This document shows, piece after piece, positions 34,050 through 45,749 of a DNA stretch of 64,000 nt. Position 1 is the stretch's first letter. Each line of letters opens with the position of its first letter. The stretch is taken from positions 71,522,123 to 71,586,122 of the forward strand of contig OZ022503.1 of assembly GCA_963989385.1 (NCBI GenBank), in the 5' to 3' direction. The stretch comes from Ctena decussata (Eukaryota > Mollusca > Bivalvia > Lucinida > Lucinidae). Both the position numbers and the translations under genes were made by a program. The notes under the pieces are model-generated. The model saw only the letters and a program-made list of their open reading frames with translations, did not search any database and was not told the origin of the DNA.

Positions 34050-34210
34050 GAGCCGCGACACGACAAAATCAACAATGTGCCCAGCGCAGACTCTGATCAG
34101 CCTGGGAATCCGCCTAGTGTTATCAGACTTTTTGCTAAGCGCTTAAAGGGTAGCTGAGGGCTAAGCTACCTCCATGCGGACAGCGAAGACTCTGATCAAA
34201 CTGGGTGGAT
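34050..34210. mobile_element. Palindromic MITE family P, copy 8 (right end missing)
   Basis: Starts GAGCCGCGACACGACAAAAT; the arm lacks the GGTTGTGCG block. After ACTGGGTGGAT the sequence leaves the family, so the last 80 bases or so are deleted. Confidence 0.8.
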
Positions 34211-35007
34211 TCATTCTTATTGGTTGGGAAACAGGACTAAACACTAACTCTTCTCCGGGTCACAAGGATACTTTAAATATCTCTTATGATCAAGGTGAAG
34301 CTTAATCTTCAGCGTGATATTGCATCTTAATTGATGAAGCATTATTGAAAGAATCTGCAAATTTGCAATTCTAGACAGCATGAAACTCACGTCTTTAATA
34401 AAGGAACGTCTTTGAAAAATAGTATTTGCATACGATTAAAAGGCAAACGGGGAAATTAGGTGCACAGGCTTAGTTTATACCCATTGACTTTGTATGTGGC
34501 ATTTATGCAGGATGTTGAATATATTTGAGGTTACTGATTATATTCTTTACCGTCGTTTAGGTTTCACGTGGAAGGTATTGAGGATATATCCTTTTCTTTG
34601 GCAATTATCTCTTCAGCTTGAAGTTTAAGCCTGTTTAAGATGGTTTTCAACGTAATTTCGAGTCATCAATCTTGTTCTCCCAGTCTGCTTGAACATCTTT
34701 TGCTAGTATATTATCAATCCAGCTGACTTCCCCTTTTTCAGTGCTGCATCTGCAATCTCAACTTCCTCACGAAGAATCGGAAATAGATCTATCGGTTGCT
34801 GATTGCATGAACTCATGATTGTAATGTTGGGAGCAATATTCCGCCCTCCTTCTGATAATGTCTTATTCTTATGAGGCATCTCTTAGAATTGTGATGGGTA
34901 GTTGTGGATCTACCATGTTTCTCTGAATTGAGATCCTTCACCAGCTGATATACGTTGTTTCTTTGACGTTAGGACCTTCACCAGCTAATATGCGTTGCTT
35001 CTCTTAA

Positions 35008-36694
35008 GGTGAGGTGGGAGTAATTCAGCGCCGCCATGCGGCAGTTTCTGTCGCTACGTTACGTAATGACGTCTAACGTTCCGTTTGATAAAAGCAAGAT
35101 GGCGTCAACGTTAGCCGCTCCTGTGATCATTTCATGGTCTGCTCACAAAATGCAAAGGCTCTGGGTGAAATTTAAAGGAAATAGAAAGTGCCGTAGAGTA
35201 GAAACTGAAAAAAGATAGTTAGTTTTCCGTGCAGTAGACTACTTGTGGGATAGCTGACAGTTTCCTAATAGTTTATTAGACGGAGTTCGCAGCTACTGAG
35301 TCGCAATCATTTTATTACAAATTTCATACAATTTATTGTGCCATAGAGAAGAAACTGAAAAAAATATAGCTAGTTTTCCGTGGGGAGAAAGTGTTCTCTG
35401 ACAGTTTCTCATCAGTTTGTTAGACGGAGTTCGCAGCTGTTGAGTTGCAATAACAAAGCCTCGTGAAATTGAATCCAGAATCGTAAAATGAATAGTCAGA
35501 TCACTGTCTACACTTCCACCACGAACTTAACAGTTAACATGGTAGCAGCCGTCGACAGTCGTAATCATACCACCCACATTTAAAATACTAATCAACAAAA
35601 GCTATGCCGAATTTCAGTTATATCAAAAGTTCTTAGAGTGTCCCTAGCATTTGAACCACGCCAGGCAGCCTTATCAACGTCGACGCAATGCCGTCAGAAT
35701 CTTTTATCGACGTTGATACGGTAATTCAACTAAGCTAAGACAATGCGGCGTTTCTTTTTCATTGCCTTTCTTTCACTTTTCTGTTTTTCATTTCTTATTT
35801 TTGTTTAAAGTGTATATCAAAGTATCTCTTGGACGCTAGAGTGAATCAAAGCTGCCTATCATTTTTACACACAGAGAGAAAGTCGCCGAAGTCCAGTCGT
35901 TGGAACGCTATGTTATAGTGCAAAATATGATAGGCTCTTTCTTGGGTCGGGTCAGAAACTGGAAAACTTGACTCGCCTATACTGTACAAAAGCCAAGTGG
36001 ACAAGGGAATTGTTCAAATGTCATAACACGTGGAAGCCCGCCCCGAATGGGGTATCCATCAACTGGATGGGAGGGTATAATGCCAATGCTTTCGATTTTT
36101 TAAAATTGAAATTCCTTGGTCAAGACGGCTTATGCAGAGATTGACAGAAACGTATTACACCTTCCTTCATCCTGCACTTTCCAGACAATGACAATTATGA
36201 TTGATGAAAGTTCCAGACTAATTTTGCCAGTAGCCTACAAAAAGCCATAGTTGATTTGTGGCGCGAAAAGTTAAGTAACGTTAACGTCACCATGCGCAAC
36301 GTCAACATTTGAGTCTAAAAAGACGGCAGGCCGGGCATTTTATGCACTTTAACTCGAAAGTTAAGTCGGCGACCTACTATTTTTATTGCTTTAATGTAAA
36401 CTTCTATTATTGGGCCATACTGTGTTAGTTTTTTAAGAAAAAAATGTGCTTTGTTTTCTCAGAATGAAGGTTTTTATCCAAGAGTTACGAGCAAAAATGT
36501 GCATTTTCCATAGAACGCTATTATAACGTCGGGTCGAAAAGGTGGAAAAATTGACGTTTTCGAGGTCAGATATCTTGAAAACGACATCGGCGACCCCCCA
36601 TTTTTATTACATTTTCTGAAAAAGGGACTGAAAATGTACAATATAAGGAAGTATGAATAAAATCATGTGTTTTGTCAATTACTCCCACCTCACC
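35008..36694. mobile_element. Non-autonomous element in a TTAA site (GGTGAGGTGGGAGTAATT ends)
   Basis: Perfect 18-bp inverted ends, GGTGAGGTGGGAGTAATT, lie directly inside TTAA at 35004-35007 and 36695-36698. Length is 1687 bp. The interior has a direct duplication of about 150 bases (CGTAGAGTAGAAACTGAAAA at 35191 and GCCATAGAGAAGAAACTGAA at 35341). No transposase frame is seen. Its right third is related to 53815-54175. TTAA is the hallmark of piggyBac-type insertion, though the ends are not the usual CCC form. Confidence 0.75.
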
Positions 36695-36744
36695 TTAAGT
36701 TAGATCCTTCACCAGCTAATAGGCGTTGTTTCTATGAATTTAGA

Positions 36745-37760
36745 GAGGCGCCGTAGTCGAGTGGTTAGGGTGGCTTGGTTATTGTGCGAAAAGTCACCGG
36801 AAGGTCGTGAGTTCGCGGCTCACCGTTGCCATCCGACGACGGGAAAACTCTCTCTGATAACCCAGCAGTAAATGGGTACCTTTTTCGAATCAGGGAAGGA
36901 TAAGGCAGCGAAAGGAGAGAGATGGGCTCCGCCCTTCATCAGCTGTGCCCCAGATGCAGTGGGTCTCTAGCCCCCACTGCCCCTACGGCTATTACTCTCT
37001 TGTTGAGGCACTCCAGCAAGTGGTTTTTCGAAGTTTATACTTAAAGGATAAAGAAACAGCAAATTCCACTTACATGGTTCAGTTTACTACCATTTCTCGT
37101 AGTCAGATTTGTCCAGAAGAGTTTTTGAAATTCATTGGCATGCTCTCAAGCTTTGAAAGTAATCTCTTGCAATGTATTTTTTTCAGTTTCATAATGGCCG
37201 CCTCAAGATAACCCATATTGCTGTAGGGGTGGCATGTTTCAAGCACATTCTTGAAAATTACCATTTCATATAAAATTAACATGAAATCATTTCAGAAGAA
37301 TTTATGCTTATATCTTATAGCAGTTATTTTCATAAGTAATATCTTTTTGGAAAACAAAAAGATGCATAAGTGTAGCTGACACTGCAAACAACCCTTTGCT
37401 GAAATGGTCATATTCCAAAACAGATCAGGTGATTAGTGATGACATCATTTCTGTTGTGATGTCACAATGGGTGGTTCCCAGCTTTATTAAAATTAAAATG
37501 AACCTCATCAAAGGCTGGAAACCAGAAGGAATATTTTTACTATTGGAAAACCCACCTCAAAACAAAAAATGATAAAAATAGACAAAAGAGGTCATGCAAT
37601 ATGCTGCAAGTCAGTATTTAGCTACGAGAAATGGTTTTGGGTATGTTAAACCTAAAAGTTTGATATTTAAGCATCTTTAAAGAAAAAAGTTCCACTAAAA
37701 ACCACTTGCTGGAGTGCCTCAACAAGAGAGTAGGCTATGGGAAACCTTTACCTTTACCTT
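36745..37760 (+). mobile_element. tRNA-derived SINE (family C), interrupted
   Basis: The head GAGGCGCCGTAGTCGAGTGG has an A box (TAGTCGAGTGG) and GTGAGTTCGCGGCTC a B box-like block. The body runs to CCCCTACGGCTAT at 36992 and resumes at 37739 with GGGAAACCTTTACCTTTACC, an (ACCTTT)n tail. A 740-bp element interrupts it. Sequence TTTAGA on both sides of the whole unit may be its target duplication, but this overlaps the minisatellite unit. Confidence 0.78.
36993..37732. mobile_element. 740-bp TIR element nested in the SINE, GGCTAT target duplication
   Basis: The ends are perfect 36-bp inverted repeats beginning TACTCTCTTGTTGAGGCACT and running to GTGGTTTTT. GGCTAT is duplicated directly outside (36987-36992 and 37733-37738), and joining the flanks restores a normal SINE sequence. 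No coding capacity; the 88-residue frame at its left is not a gene. The superfamily is not known to me. Confidence 0.8.
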
Positions 37761-38581
37761 TAGATCCTTCACCAGCTGATATGCTTTGTTTCTCTTAAGT
37801 TAGATCCTTCACCAGCTGATATGCTTTGTTTCTCTTAAGTTAGATCCTTCACCAGCTGATATGCTTTGTTTCTCTTAAGTTGGATCCTTCACCAGCTGAT
37901 ATGCTTTGTTTCTCTTAAGTTACCTCCTTCACCAGCTGATATGCGTTGTTTCTGTTAAGTTAGGACCTTCACCAACTGGCATGCGTTGTTTCTCTTAAGT
38001 TAGGACCTTCACCAACTGATATGCGTAGTTTCTTTTCACCAGCTAATAGGCTTTGTTTCTCTTAAGTTAGATCCTTCACCAGCTGATATGCGTTGTTTTC
38101 GCTCATAAGCTGATAGGCTTTGTTTCTCTTCAGTTAGATCGTTCACCAGCCGATATGCTTTGTTTCTCTTAAGTTAGATCCTTCACCAGCTGATATGCTC
38201 TGTTTCTCTTAAGTTAGATCCTTCACCAGCCGATATGCTTTGTTTCTCTGAAGTTAGATGCTTCTACAGCTTCTCTTAAGTTAGATTCTTCATCAACAAA
38301 TATGCTTTCTGGCTTTTGTTTTGATCAGGTAACTTTCTGTCTCCTGAAACTGAAGACCTGTAGCCAGTCTTCCTATGCTTTCTTCAGGGCCTTATGGGCC
38401 CTCTTGGTAGCTTTCCTGTATTGTTTATCTCCTTTTGAATCATACCATCCCCGCTCTCGTCACAGAGGATGAAAAATTTATGCTGACCCATGGATATTTT
38501 TTTACAGTGACGCTCATTCCCATGTCTCTCACTGGCTGTGTCAGTCACTGCAGCATTGCAGATGGTAATCATGGAATATAA

Positions 38582-38817
38582 GAGCCGCGACACGACAAAA
38601 CCAACAATGTGGTTGTGCGCCCAGTGCAAACTCAGATCAGTCTGGGAATCCGCCCAGTTTGACCAGACTCTTCGTTAAGTACTCAATGGGTAGCTAAAGG
38701 TCTGAGCTACCGCCATGCGGACAGCGAAGACTCTGATCAGACTGGGCGGATGCCCAGGCTGATCTGAGTCTGTGCTGGGCGCACAACCACATTGTTGGTT
38801 TTGTCGTGTCGTGGCTC
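38582..38817. mobile_element. Palindromic MITE family P, copy 9
   Basis: Starts GAGCCGCGACACGACAAAAC and ends GTCGTGTCGTGGCTC, full length. Confidence 0.88.
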
Positions 38818-38839
38818 ATATCTACATTTTATCATCCCT

Positions 38840-39455
38840 CAGACTTATGACAGACTATTGTTTCTCTCACCCACCCTCTTCAACATTTTTTTTCCAAAAG
38901 GATCATGCGTGATGCTTTTGAAGAACATGATGGAAATGTAAGTACAGGATGACATTGATGCTGTTGCTGAGGAAGATCAGAAACTAGAAGCCTTAGCTGA
39001 AAGTCTCGATAAAACCTGCACAAAGTATAAAATGGAGATAAGTGCTAAGAAAACCTACAAATGACAAACAGCGCCAGTAACATCCCAAGGGAGGTCCAGA
39101 TTAAAGGTAAGAAGCAAGGAACGGTTAGAAGCTTCAAGTACCTTGGAGCAGTTATCCCAGATGAAGGCACAAAACCAGAGGCTCAAGGGTTGTGCAAGTC
39201 ACTGAAGGTCTTACAAAGCTGAAGCAAATATAGAGAGATAACATATCTCTATAATCAAAGATTAAACTGTTGAGCTCCCTTGTCATTTCCATATGTCTGT
39301 ATGCCAATGAGTCATCGACCGTGACAGCAGAGTTAGAGAAAAGAATGCAGACCTTTGAGATGTGATGCTACCGAAGGTTACTGAACATCTCGTACAAAGA
39401 CCATGTCACTAATGAGGATGTTCGCAAAAAGATCCAAACAGGCAATTAAGAATAT
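38840..39455 (+). mobile_element. LINE RT relic, copy 4
   Basis: Plus-strand copy of the same LINE: TCTCACCCACCCTCTTCAAC, GAGGAAGATCAGAAACTAGAAGCC (E-EQELEAL), AAGCTTCAAGTACCTTGG (SFKYLG), and TTGAGATGTGATGCTACCGAAGG. The RT active-site segment is deleted near 38945, and frames are broken. It ends before the RWFGHV segment. Confidence 0.72.
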
Positions 39456-39483
39456 GAAAAGTGACTTTTATATGTTAAAATGC

Positions 39484-39569
39484 AATTCCTGTTATTGTTT
39501 ACAAATAGTACTTAACGGGAAAATCTGCATATCTTCGTTAAGTTTTTCTTGTAAACAATAACAGGAATT
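39484..39569. repeat. Hairpin (AATTCCTGTTATTGTTTACA)
   Basis: Perfect 21-bp arms, AATTCCTGTTATTGTTTACA(A) and its inverse, around a 43-base loop. Confidence 0.65.
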
Positions 39570-41540
39570 ATATCAATATTAAATCTATTATTTCTAAAAA
39601 AAGTTGAGTTGTTGAAAATATTATTTTACACCAGTCAATGCAGTTTTGCACACAGCGTTTGTAGTCCCAGATGTAATATTTTAAAACTAACTTGGTAGGA
39701 TGAGAAACATGCCTACCTGTAGTCATATGCAAACACGAAGGACTCAGATCAGCCTGTGCGACCACGTAGATCTCAGTCTGCTCTTTTCGAATTGAAGACT
39801 CTAGAATTCATGTTAAGCGCGCATGCGCAGATTCACTAGAAGAATCTTAGGCTCAGAACTTTTCAATTATCCCTGGTATACTCTGAGTAGTACACAAAAG
39901 CACTGACGTTTTTTTGCAGAAAAATTGTAAAGAACTTTTGCAGTGCAAAAGCTCCTCGCGTTGTTTAAGCAATATGGGCAATATTTTTCCTCAGCCCCAT
40001 ATAATGTACCTGTAAATGACGATATCGCGTGAGCTTGAAATAGCATTAAATTATAAAGGAAATTGAAACTTTTTCTCTTTTATTGTCTTCCTTGAATGAA
40101 AAATGAAAAATGCTGTGTTAAACTCATATAGTGCACTTTTCGGCTGCACTTTAATATTTTTCTCAAACTTTTAAGTCTATTTTAATGCAGTCATTTTTGC
40201 TCTGATTTACATGACCATCATTTTCTTATAGTATATAGTAGGGAAAATAGAGAAAATGAGCAAAAAGTTACACAGTTTTCTTCGTTTTTCTTAAAGCGCA
40301 AGTCTAAAGTAAAAAAATGTTGTGTTATCGGTAGTATTCTACACTATCTTACATATCTTTGGATATATTTTGTATGAAAACCAAAGAAATATTAGTGCGG
40401 TCATTTGTTACAAACTTAATACTACCCTACGTCCAAAAACTGAATTTTCCGTGCCGTGCGTGGCTAACATCGAGGTGATGAAAATTTTTGGGGACGCAAA
40501 TATGGGCACATTTGATTTTATGCATACATGAAGACTTAACCAACCACCAAGTAACGCCTTCACTAAGCTCACGATGCTTTGAACAACATGGCCCTGTTTT
40601 CTTTTCTTGATTTTAGACTGCTTTTGTACATGTAAGTACCAGACTTATGATTAAGTCATGCACGAGTAATAAGTTATGATTAACAGTTCAAGGATGTTCA
40701 GACATTTTAATTGTTCATGATACAATGCTAAATTGTAATGAAGTAAACTATTATGCGCTAAACGTGATCATTGTAGTAGACGCTGTCATACGTGTGTTTT
40801 GTAAAAAACATATTTATAATAATTTTAGCCTTATTCATTAGAAAATCTGCTTCTGGTGTATTAGTGCACGTTCAAGAAATGCAATTAAGCTATTTCTAAG
40901 ACTTGAACTTAGCCTATCAATTACTTTCGTCAAAGTCATGTAAGTAGCATAATAATGCGTAATTCACAAAAAAACTGCTTGTGAATGAGGTACCCATATA
41001 TCTGCAAGAACAGTTACTTTTCGAAATATAAGTAGATTGATTCTTGAATTTGCAATTCTGAAAAAAAAAAAAAAAAAAAAAAATAAATAAATAGATAAGA
41101 TAAAATAAAATAAAGATAATTTGGAAGATTTCTTTTCTCTGTAATGTCTAGAAAATCGATTGATATAGTCTTCTAATAAGAGCCGAAAATATCAGTTACG
41201 AGTACAGTGGATTTTCTCAATTTTTTTTTTCTATCATGTCAAATCACAAACAGATTTTTCTTCAGAGCCTGTTTGTTTTCAGAATTCTTATTGCTACACG
41301 TGATATTGTTTAAATTATGTCCCATAATCAAGAATGACATACTTATTATTATTTTTATTTTTGCTAAGTGGATGATTGCCAGAGCCAAACGTACAGGAAG
41401 ATTTGAATTCAATGTATAACATTAAAGTCTAAAACTTGGAGCAACTATGGTCTACTGACAAGATATATGGACATACGTTTTATTGCTCGTCCTGATTATA
41501 ATATGCATTAAACAGTAAATAAATTTGCGATCCCAAGTTT
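39570..41540. other. Intronic, nothing recognised apart from poly-A
   Basis: A poly-A/(AATA)n tract lies at 41060-41105. Blocks at 39930-39960 and 40160-40220 weakly resemble 21105-21150 and 20930-21060 (CAAAAGCTCCTC; TTCTCAAACTT), perhaps an old dispersed repeat. No gene. Confidence 0.4.
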
Positions 41541-41544
41541 CTTT

Positions 41545-42281
41545 TTTAGCTCACGTGAGACAGACGCTCCGGGGAGCTTATAGGATAGGCAGGCTCCGTC
41601 GTCCTTCCGTCAACATTTTTAAACTAGTATATCTCTAAAACTTCTGGGCCAATCTCAATCAAATTTCAGGAGTAGCATAATGGGGCAGAGGAAAGGGCTT
41701 TATTAGGTTTTGGGGCATGTTCGGCTGAAACTGTTGCTAGCACGGCAACCAATGGCTCCCATTGACTTATAATGGGAAAATGGTGTCTTCAGATTTTCTC
41801 CGCTATTTTGATCGGATCTCTTTCAGACTTGCAGGGAACAAGGACAGGCACTTGAACTCGGACAAGTTTGAAAATAAGCAAGATCCGAGTTTTCATCGCG
41901 GAGTTAATTGCCCTTGAGCGAGCCCATAAGCTTTGTATAGGGAAAATCGTGTCTCCACATTTTTTTCGCTTATTTTTAATGATATTTGTCATACTTGCAG
42001 AAAACAATGACAGGCAGGAAATCTCAGATGAGTTCGAATATCGGTCAGATTGGACTTATCATAACAGAGTTACTTGCCCTTGAGCGTCAAAGAATATAGT
42101 GTCTCCTAGTATAGTATCAGACTTGCAGGAAACGAGGACAGGCACAAGAAATCGAACCAGATCGAAATTCAGCCAGATCCAATTTTCCATTGCGATGTTA
42201 GTTGCCTTTAAGGGCTTCAGTAGACTTTGTATAGGGAAAATCGTGTCTCTACATCTTTTTGCTCATTTTTAATCGCATGTT
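41545..42281. mobile_element. TTTAGCTCAC element, copy 2 (truncated)
   Basis: Starts TTTAGCTCACGTGAGACAGACG, then GGCTCCGTCGTCCTTCCGTCAAC, the usual start of these molluscan repeats. Internal units repeat GACTTGCAGG-AACAAGGACAGGCAC (41826 and 42120) and GGGAAAATCGTGTCT (about 41939 and 42234). It is cut at its right by the next copy. Confidence 0.6.
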
Positions 42282-43022
42282 TTTAGCTCCCTTGAGCCGA
42301 AGGCTCCCGGTGAGCCAACAGTAGAGGTAGGTGTCCGTCGTCCGTCGTCATCCGTCATCAATCGTCCATCACTCCTTTGAGCGACTTCTTCTAAAAAAAT
42401 ACTAGGCGGATCCAAGTGAAACTGTATGTGGAGACTCCAGGCAAAGGACGAGCAAAAGTCCATTACTTTTGTCGCGATCAGTCAACTACGCTGGGAGCTA
42501 GGGCAGATAACTCTCTTGAAGCAAAAAATTCTTCTTCTTCGAAACCAGAATGCGAACGAGCTGGAAATTTGCAGGCAGCATCGAGGATGGCTGCCCACTC
42601 AAATCAGGAACGCTTTTTTTGTTTGTCCTCAAGGCCAAAACAGGACTGAAAATCCCATAGACTTACAATGGGAAAACAATGTTTTATCTGAAAGCAACTG
42701 GCGAATAAAAGTGAAATTTTATTTGGAGACTTCTGGTATAGGCGAACAATAATATGTATCTTTGGTCATAATCGGTCGTCTACGCTCGGAGCTAGGGCAG
42801 ATAACTATGTTTGAGCAATAAAATCTTCTTCTCCGATACCAGAAATGTGAACGAGCTTAAATTTGTTTGGCAATGAAGGTCAAGATCGTTCTTTGACCAT
42901 TAACCAATGTCTGTCGTATTTTGACACTATCAAACTATCTGGTTTGTTCGAATGATGACCCTTGTTTGACCTTTGAACTTTTTACTCAGGGGAGCGATTC
43001 AGGGCCTCATGGCCCTCTTGTT
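42282..43022. mobile_element. TTTAGCTCCC element, copy 3
   Basis: Begins TTTAGCTCCCTTGAGCCGAAGG...GGTGAGCC and (CCGTCGT)n, and ends GGGAGCGATTCAGGGCCTCATGGCCCTCTTGTTA, the typical end of this class. Overlapping frames 42416-42752 are repeat-derived, with two related blocks (GATCAGTCAACTACGCTGGGAGCTAGGGC and ATCGGTCGTCTACGCTCGGAGCTAGGGC). Confidence 0.6.
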
Positions 43023-43661
43023 ATCTGTAGCAGTGCTACAGGCGCCCGGAAAAAAAGAATCAAAGGACGAATGACAGTCTAATATTGCAGTGTGCTCACT
43101 GAAAAGGTCGATTTTCGAAGGTAACCAGATAACCACAAAAACATGCAGAAATGTTAGCTATATAGTTGATGTGGTGATGGGTAAGTGCGTGAGACTGTGG
43201 TTTTGCACATCTCTTGCGCTAACCACCTCAACTGTCCCAATGCTAATCTAAAAGACAACGTACGTATATTCTAGTATGCAACGCCCTTATGCGTATATAT
43301 ACATGTACCATGCTTCACACTGTTTTGTTAGTTGTGATTTACACTCTTATGTCATATGTAGGACCTGAGTTTAAATAAAGTGATGTTCTGTTCTGTCCTG
43401 TTCTGTTTCTAGTTTATTCTGTGCGATTTTATTTTCTCATATTTTAATGCCTTGTATGGTAATTTTGCGATTGAATACATGTACTGTCTGCAACATTTAA
43501 CATTGAGCCTATAGGAATTTGAATTATCAATGTCCACTGTGCATTCAAAGTACCCTCGTAACCACAGCGATTTTTAAACATTCCTCATGTATTTATTCAT
43601 GATAAACGGGTAATATGACTTTATTTAAGTCAGTCCACTGACTTTATTTGAAATGTTACTA

Positions 43662-43862
43662 GGGGAGAGTCGGGTAACTTCGGACAGGCGGGTAAATTCG
43701 GACATACAATTGCAAACAGTGAAAATCCAGATGAGACGGCTCATAATGAGCCGTCTCATCAGGATTTTCTCTGTTTGGCCAGTTAATTTTTGTTTTAGTT
43801 CCAAAGAACTGACATGTCAGTGTCCGAATTTACCCGCTGTCCGAAGTTACCCGACTATCCCC
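43662..43862. mobile_element. MITE family Q, copy 3 (best preserved)
   Basis: The left end GGGGAGAGTCGGGTAACTTC and the right end inverted GGGGATAGTCGGGTAACTTC match at 19 of 20; TA flanks both (43660-43661 and 43863-43864). The centre is a perfect GAGACGGCTCATAATGAGCCGTCTC palindrome flanked by CAAACAGTGAAAATCC-type repeats. Total 201 bp. Confidence 0.82.
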
Positions 43863-44029
43863 TATTTTCGAAGAGCTTTTATCCCCTTGCTTCTTTTGAT
43901 ATCTTTGGCATAAGAGTACTGATATTTGATCAGATCGTACTAGTATCCTTAAAATATAGGAACTCCAAAGCTACCAGGCACACTGATGCATGGACCAGGA
44001 TTTTCACTTGTATCTCCAACAAGAAGAAG

Positions 44030-44080
44030 ATCAAAAAAAAAAAAAAAAAATAAATAAATAAATAAATAAATAAAAAAAGA
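44030..44080. repeat. Poly-A / (AAAT)n
   Basis: A-rich run with AATAAATAAATA units. Confidence 0.7.
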
Positions 44081-45745
44081 TGGCCATACTACTTTTAGGT
44101 CACTGTGACATATATCCTTATATATTCAACATTTTATATGCATCATTATACTTGAGACAATGGTCCAGTCAGACACTGCAAATGACGTCATACTATTTGC
44201 AGGTCATTGTGTCCTGTATGTCATGATCTTTTGAATTTGTGGTTTATTTCTACTCGTAACTAGCTTTTTTAACTGAATCTTCATCGGACTTGGAATATTA
44301 AGTTGCTCCAACGCTGCGTCTCATCTGGTTCTTCGTGTAGGTCCCTGTGACCTATATTTCTTGGTTCACTGATTTTGTCAAATAGTTTAAACAGCTGTAC
44401 CTGTGTAGCATCCATAAATGTGTAATATTATATGTTTAATTAATTACTCGGTGTGTTGTAACTGTGAATTATATGTATAGTGGATAATACATGTACTTAA
44501 CATCAAAGAAAAAGGATGATGACTATTCATGCACTTGCCAGAACACAAGCGCGCAAAAGCATTTCGCCAAGAATACATTTGCTTGACAATATCGGTTGAA
44601 ATCGAGTTCCTTTACATTCGTTTCATTATTTGCCCAAAAGCAAACGCTTTACATTCTTATTATTATTGTGCCAATAAACATTTTCAAAATCTACTGTTTT
44701 GAGTTTTCGTGAAAAATTCAGATGAAATTTCTCCTGACTAGATGGTTTGAGCGAAAATACCTCTTTTATACTGTGGATAAGAACCAAAAGTATTATATCT
44801 GTCAGTTTGGGGGGCTGATATGTCAGCGGAGTCGTTGGTGATATCGAAAAATCGCAGGAAGTCGGAGTACGCAGTTCAGCACCCCATATGGAATGAAGTC
44901 ACGTGATTATTTACGAAACCGCAAACTTAAAAAATGCTTATATAAACTGACAAATGCAAATTTAAAGAGTAACTATACTTCAGGAACTGGCTTATTCAGA
45001 TCCCAAACCCTATCCCCAACATCAAAGGGAAAGATTGACAAAGACATCTCAACAAACAATAAATTACAAGTGATAAGCCGAGTCAGCAGCTCTTTCCAAA
45101 ATAGGTGGCAACTCAGCAATCTTTACTGAGACCAACAGAAGGGTTACAACAGACTAAGCAAATTATACGAAAAACATTTAACAACTGTTTTTACCTATTT
45201 TCAATTTTTATTAAAAAGCACCGAACATAAAACAAATGCAACCGCAACGAAAGTACCGCCTTGGGACGGTCAGTAATAACTACTGGGGGGAGGGGGGGGG
45301 GTTAAACCGGTTTTTCTGGGCCCAAACCTTCACCCTTACCCTCCGCCGCGGTGCACACAATTAGTTGGTAGTTCGGTTCGTATGGAGGTCCCCTAAATTA
45401 TCAAATGCTTATATTTTGATCAGGATCGGTCATGGGCACAAAATCAGCCAAAACGTAACCCGTCCTTTGACAGGCTATGTTTTCCTGATAGAATTGATTC
45501 TGTATGATGTGTTTGTGTATTTTGCGCAGGGTGAAAATCGGTACAATTCCGGAATAATTGTGCACAAAATATCAATTCTCACTTTATTACAAAATTTTGA
45601 AATTGTACCGGCACAATTCTAGAACTGCGCAATGAATTTGGGTGGGTTTTCGAACAGGTAAATATCTATGCAAAGTGAATATTTGGGACATAGTGAAATT
45701 CGTTAGATACGAGTAAAGTGGAATTGACTTTGAATGAAAAATCTA
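44081..45745. other. Intronic, no gene recognised
   Basis: A frame at 44893-45129 is hydrophilic but unrecognised and has no splice context. A short G-run lies at 45284-45302. Nothing else. Confidence 0.4.
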
Positions 45746-45749
45746 TATT

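Larger units (their letters stand above)
34919..38316. repeat. 40-bp minisatellite, split by two insertions
   Basis: The unit is TAGATCCTTCACCAGCTGAT-ATGCTTTGTTTCTCTTAAGT, exactly 40 bases in 37761-37960, then degenerating to 38316. Isolated units sit at about 34919-35007 and 36695-36744. The array was therefore continuous before a 1.69 kb TTAA element (35008-36694) and a SINE (36745-37760) landed in it. Not a CRISPR: no spacers. Confidence 0.85.

Noticed and set aside
37761..38316. Regular 40-bp repeats resembling a CRISPR array
   Set aside because: The units are contiguous with no unique spacers, lie in an intron of an animal gene and are a minisatellite.
42416..42752. Overlapping frames of 77 and 108 residues
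   Set aside because: They lie within a TTTAGCTC-type repeat with internally repeated blocks.
44893..45129. 78-residue hydrophilic frame as a small gene
   Set aside because: No start context, splice sites or recognised motif; too short to separate from chance.
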